DNA of 8,344 bases. It comes from Helicobacteraceae bacterium (GTDB lineage Bacteria > Campylobacterota > Campylobacteria > Campylobacterales > SZUA-545). Positions 5,628 to 8,344 of this stretch are shown here, one piece after another. The stretch is taken from contig QKHD01000209.1 of NCBI GenBank assembly GCA_003250175.1, positions 1 through 8,344 of the forward strand, read 5' to 3'. The notes below the pieces were generated by a model that was given only the letters and a program-made list of their open reading frames with translations, did no database searches and was not told where the DNA came from. Each line of letters begins with the position of its first letter. Within the stretch, counting starts at the first letter, position 1. The translations under genes were made by a program, and so were the position numbers.

Positions 5628-6584
5628 ATGAAGAAGTTATTAGCACTTATGGGTGCTTCCCTGCTGATTTCGACAGCTCTTTTTGCAGCGAAGAGCGACA
5701 TCTTGATTTCAGCCAAGGAAGCAAAAAAGTATTTGGATAACCCAAGTAAATATCCAAATGTAGTCTTTGTCAGCGGTGACAGTGAAGACAGTTTTCCAAC
5801 CGGTCACATCCCGGGATCTGTCGTAATGGGTGCCCACCACCTCCACCACTCTGATATTACCGGTCATATGCACTGTACACCTCTGTACCAATGCATCGAA
5901 GAAGCGGAACATCACATCGGTGAAAAGGGCATTGACAACAATACTCTTGTTATCGCCTATGACGACTTCCGTGGTCCTAACGCAACCGGCGTATACCACT
6001 TTTTTAAAGTTTACGGACACAAAAATGTCAAAATCCTCAATGGCGGTCGTGCAGCCATGGAAAAAGAGGGTGTAAAGCTGGAAAAGGGTGCTGAAAAGCC
6101 CCGTAAAGCCAAGCACTATCATATTGACCCCAAAAAAGTTAACTACGACATTATCGCCGACAAGTATCAGATGCTGGACGCATCCAATAAAATCGTAAGT
6201 ACTATCGAGAAAAAAGGTAGTAAGGAAAAATCTAATTACGTTATTATCGATTCCCGTGCCATGAATGAAATTATCGGTGAGCGCAAACTGGACAACGTTG
6301 CGCGTGGCGGACACGTCCCCGGTGCCTCTTTTATCGAATGGAAACAAGTAACCGACTTTGATAACAAACTCTCTTTCCCGGATGATCTGAGCAAAGTCCA
6401 GGAAAAACTGAACAAGATGGGTATTACCAAAGATAAAACCATCTACACCTACTGCCACGTAGGGGCCGGACGCGGTTCTTACTTCTTTACTGTTCTGGAA
6501 TTGCTTGGCTATAAAAACGTAAAAGTTTATACCGGTAGCTGGGACGAGTGGGGCAATGACCAAAATATGCCCATCCGAAAATAA
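5628..6584 (+). CDS. Periplasmic two-domain rhodanese (thiosulfate sulfurtransferase-like)
   Basis: This 318-residue protein has ATG behind AGGGAGG (six-base spacing). A Sec signal peptide (MKKLLALMGASLL...LFA, cut near 20/21) sends it to the periplasm. Two rhodanese domains follow. The N-terminal one (~24-147) keeps the fold (SGDSEDSFPTGHIPG, KNVKILNGG) but has YDD (D112-D113) with no cysteine at the catalytic place, as in TST/SseA-type enzymes where this half is structural. The C-terminal one (~170-318) has IDSR (207-210), GHVPGA (228-233), the active loop CHVGAGR with nucleophile C276, and GSWDEWG ending at 309. Role by family: moves sulfane sulfur from thiosulfate or polysulfide to an acceptor via a Cys persulfide. 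The molybdoenzyme gene follows 17 bases after the stop, suggesting sulfur delivery to or from it. C83 and C89 in the N half are extra cysteines of unknown use. Confidence 0.92.
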   Translation: MKKLLALMGASLLISTALFAAKSDILISAKEAKKYLDNPSKYPNVVFVSGDSEDSFPTGHIPGSVVMGAHHLHHSDITGHMHCTPLYQCIEEAEHHIGEKGIDNNTLVIAYDDFRGPNATGVYHFFKVYGHKNVKILNGGRAAMEKEGVKLEKGAEKPRKAKHYHIDPKKVNYDIIADKYQMLDASNKIVSTIEKKGSKEKSNYVIIDSRAMNEIIGERKLDNVARGGHVPGASFIEWKQVTDFDNKLSFPDDLSKVQEKLNKMGITKDKTIYTYCHVGAGRGSYFFTVLELLGYKNVKVYTGSWDEWGNDQNMPIRK

Positions 6585-6601
6585 GGGAAAGGAAATCTTA
6601 A

Positions 6602-8344
6602 ATGGAAAACAAAACATTTGAAACCCGACGTGATTTCCTGAAAGTATCCGGTCTGGGTGCGGCACTGGTTGCCAGCCAGGGCGCGCTTTTCGGGAAAACG
6701 GGCGTCATGAAAGTCGAAAACGGCAAAAACGACTACCCGAATACCAACTATACTGAAGAGATGTACCGAAGCGAATTCGGCTACACCTACGGTAAAAAAG
6801 AAGAACACGGCTTTGCTTACCACTGTGTTAACTGCCAGGGTAACTGTGCCTGGGAAATCTGGTCACACAACGGTGTGGTAACACGCGAGAACCAATCCGC
6901 ACGCTACCCGATCGTCAACCCGAAAATCCCTGACTTCAACCCACGCGGATGTAACAAAGGGGTACAGCACTCCCAGGTTATGTATGAAAAAGATCGTATC
7001 CTCTACCCAATGAAGCGTGTCGGTGCACGCGGTGAAGGTAAATGGAAACGTATCAGCTGGGACGAAGCGGGTATGGAAATCGCTGAAAACATCTTCAACT
7101 GTGTTACCGATCCGGAGCGCGGCCTTGATAAACTGATGGTTCACGCCGGTACCGGTCTTCTTACCGAAGGTCGCCGTGGTGGTCCTCTGCGATTCTCTAC
7201 ACAAATCGGTGCGGTTCGTATCTATCCTTCCTCCTACCTGGGCGACATGTTCTCCGGAGCATCCGTAGCTTACGGCGAGGGTAACCTTGGCTGTACTTGG
7301 GACTTCCAATACACTGCCGATACCGTCATTCTCTGGGGTAACAACCCGGACAACACCCGTATCCCTGATGCCCACTTTGTTTGGGAAGGTAAATACAACG
7401 GTGCCAAAGTTATCGTAATCACTCCCGAATTCAACGCCTCCGCACGTCACGCCGACGTCTGGGTACCGATCATCTCCGGAACGGACAATATCGTTGCCAT
7501 GGCGATCATGAGCGATATTTTCAAAAACAAAAAATACGCGAAAAACTCCGTTAAAAACTATACCGACCTGCCTTTCCTGGTCCGTAAAGATACGAAGAAA
7601 TTCCTGCGCACTACCGACCTCAAAGGTCACGATGAGCACCACCACGAGTGGGAAGAGCAGTTCTATTTCTGGAACACCAAAACCAACTCCATCGCACTGG
7701 CTCCCGGCTGCGAAGGCAACAAAGAACACACCGGTATCCGTCTGAAAGATGTCGATTATGATATCGATCCGGCACTGGAAGGTACGTTCAAAGTAAAAGT
7801 ACACGGCCATGACGGTCACGAAGAAGAGGTAGAGGTTACTACCGTATTCGAATTGCTTAAAGCCGAAGCGGCCAAGTTCGATCCGGAGACCTATAAAAGC
7901 TCCACCGGTAAATCCTTCTATGAAACCACCAACGTCAGCCCTGCCATCATCAAGATGCTGGCCGACGAGATCACCACGCCTAAAAACAACCGCGTAACGA
8001 TCACCACCGGTTTCGCCCTTAACAAATACCACAACGGTATCCTCAACATCTGGAACATCGCATCCCTGTGCGGTCTGGGCGGACGCTACGGCAGCCGCGG
8101 CGGTCTGAACACAGAAAACGAATTCTCCCTCTCCGGTCTGGGCGTTCTTGCAGGCTTCAGCGGCAAATATGCACCACGATTCGGCTCCGGATTCCTCGGC
8201 GAATTCATGATGGGCGATATGGATAAAGAGTTCGACAAATACTTCAGCGATGAAGATGTCAGCCGCGCGTATAACGGTGTCGTCAAAGACAAAAAAGAGT
8301 TCCAGGCTATCCTCGATGAAATGCGCGTTGGTGCCATGAACGGT
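6602..8344 (+). CDS. Tat-exported type II molybdopterin oxidoreductase, catalytic subunit (N-terminal 581 residues)
   Basis: ATG follows AAAGGAAA (8-base spacing); the frame stays open to the right edge. Relatives are roughly 800-1200 residues, so about half to two thirds is present. A twin-arginine signal (TRRDFLK, R9-R10) implies folded export with cofactors loaded. The FS0 cluster motif is H74-C75-x2-C78-x3-C82-x34-C117. Type II hallmarks include LYPMKRVGARGEGKWKRISW, WGNNPDNTRIPDAHF (245-259), HADVWVP, and TDLPFLVRKDT...FLR (321-337). D215 in LGDMFSG is the probable Asp ligand of molybdenum. This places it with the selenate/chlorate/ethylbenzene/DMS/nitrate group (SerA, ClrA, EbdA, DdhA, NarG) of the DMSO reductase family, binding Mo-bisMGD. 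The substrate is not readable from sequence. The rhodanese next door suggests a sulfur compound. Two His-rich stretches (343-348, 401-406) and very strong C-ending codon preference are notable. FeS and heme/membrane partners are expected beyond 8344. Confidence 0.9.
   Translation, partial: MENKTFETRRDFLKVSGLGAALVASQGALFGKTGVMKVENGKNDYPNTNYTEEMYRSEFGYTYGKKEEHGFAYHCVNCQGNCAWEIWSHNGVVTRENQSARYPIVNPKIPDFNPRGCNKGVQHSQVMYEKDRILYPMKRVGARGEGKWKRISWDEAGMEIAENIFNCVTDPERGLDKLMVHAGTGLLTEGRRGGPLRFSTQIGAVRIYPSSYLGDMFSGASVAYGEGNLGCTWDFQYTADTVILWGNNPDNTRIPDAHFVWEGKYNGAKVIVITPEFNASARHADVWVPIISGTDNIVAMAIMSDIFKNKKYAKNSVKNYTDLPFLVRKDTKKFLRTTDLKGHDEHHHEWEEQFYFWNTKTNSIALAPGCEGNKEHTGIRLKDVDYDIDPALEGTFKVKVHGHDGHEEEVEVTTVFELLKAEAAKFDPETYKSSTGKSFYETTNVSPAIIKMLADEITTPKNNRVTITTGFALNKYHNGILNIWNIASLCGLGGRYGSRGGLNTENEFSLSGLGVLAGFSGKYAPRFGSGFLGEFMMGDMDKEFDKYFSDEDVSRAYNGVVKDKKEFQAILDEMRVGAMNG

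Noticed and set aside
5453..5740. 95-codon plus-strand frame upstream of the rhodanese
   Set aside because: No ribosome site. It covers the promoter and operator-like repeats and overlaps the rhodanese start out of frame.
5709..6665. Minus-strand frame of 318 codons
   Set aside because: It is the antisense shadow of the rhodanese gene, with no start signal or recognisable domain.
6863..8032. Minus-strand frame of 389 codons
   Set aside because: It is the antisense shadow of the molybdoenzyme gene, created by its C-ending codon bias.
1..8344. CRISPR array, insertion sequence or phage genes
   Set aside because: No regularly spaced direct repeats, transposase motifs or terminal inverted repeats were seen on either strand.

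Overview
The window reads as a piece of a Campylobacterota (epsilonproteobacterial) chromosome, most likely a sulfur-metabolising chemolithotroph of the Sulfurovum/Sulfurimonas/Nitratifractor kind. This is inferred from gene content: a periplasmic two-domain rhodanese next to a Tat-exported type II molybdopterin oxidoreductase, an Aer-type PAS signalling protein, and compact small operons with strong Shine-Dalgarno sites. I could not run any search, so the genus is a guess.

Layout. Positions 1-2715 hold two minus-strand genes: a TPR/coiled-coil membrane protein (1831-2715), then a membrane-bound Cache-PAS-GGDEF protein (1768 to the left edge, C-terminus cut off). Its GGDEF signature is degenerate (HADQY). 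Positions 2795-3115 hold two tiny genes facing each other with no base between their stop codons: a 38-residue lipoprotein (plus) and a 67-residue YjfB-like putative motility protein (minus) with a good sigma70-type promoter. A tRNA-Arg (anticodon GCG) with its own promoter lies at 3224-3300 on minus. Positions 3350-5409 are a minus-strand operon of three overlapping genes: an LRV-repeat protein, an unrecognised 126-residue protein, and an Mrp/ApbC P-loop iron-sulfur carrier that lacks the usual C-terminal CxxC. It ends in a strong intrinsic terminator.

Positions 5410-5627 are a divergent control region. It holds a well-formed plus-strand promoter, two adjacent inverted repeats at the predicted transcript start, and a perfect 12-bp palindrome on the minus-gene side. 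From 5628 to the right edge a plus-strand operon encodes a secreted rhodanese sulfurtransferase and, 17 bases later, the catalytic subunit of a Tat-exported type II DMSO-reductase-family enzyme (first 581 residues).

Working together: the right-hand pair looks like a periplasmic sulfur module, with the rhodanese handling sulfane sulfur or thiosulfate and the molybdoenzyme oxidising or reducing a sulfur (or other) oxyanion. Electron-transfer partners would lie beyond 8344. The LRV-unknown-Mrp operon is plausibly a cofactor (Fe-S) maturation unit, and the left side is signalling. The best candidates for something undescribed are the rhodanese/type II molybdoenzyme pair with its operator-like repeats, and the coupled LRV-unknown-Mrp operon with a CxxC-less Mrp.
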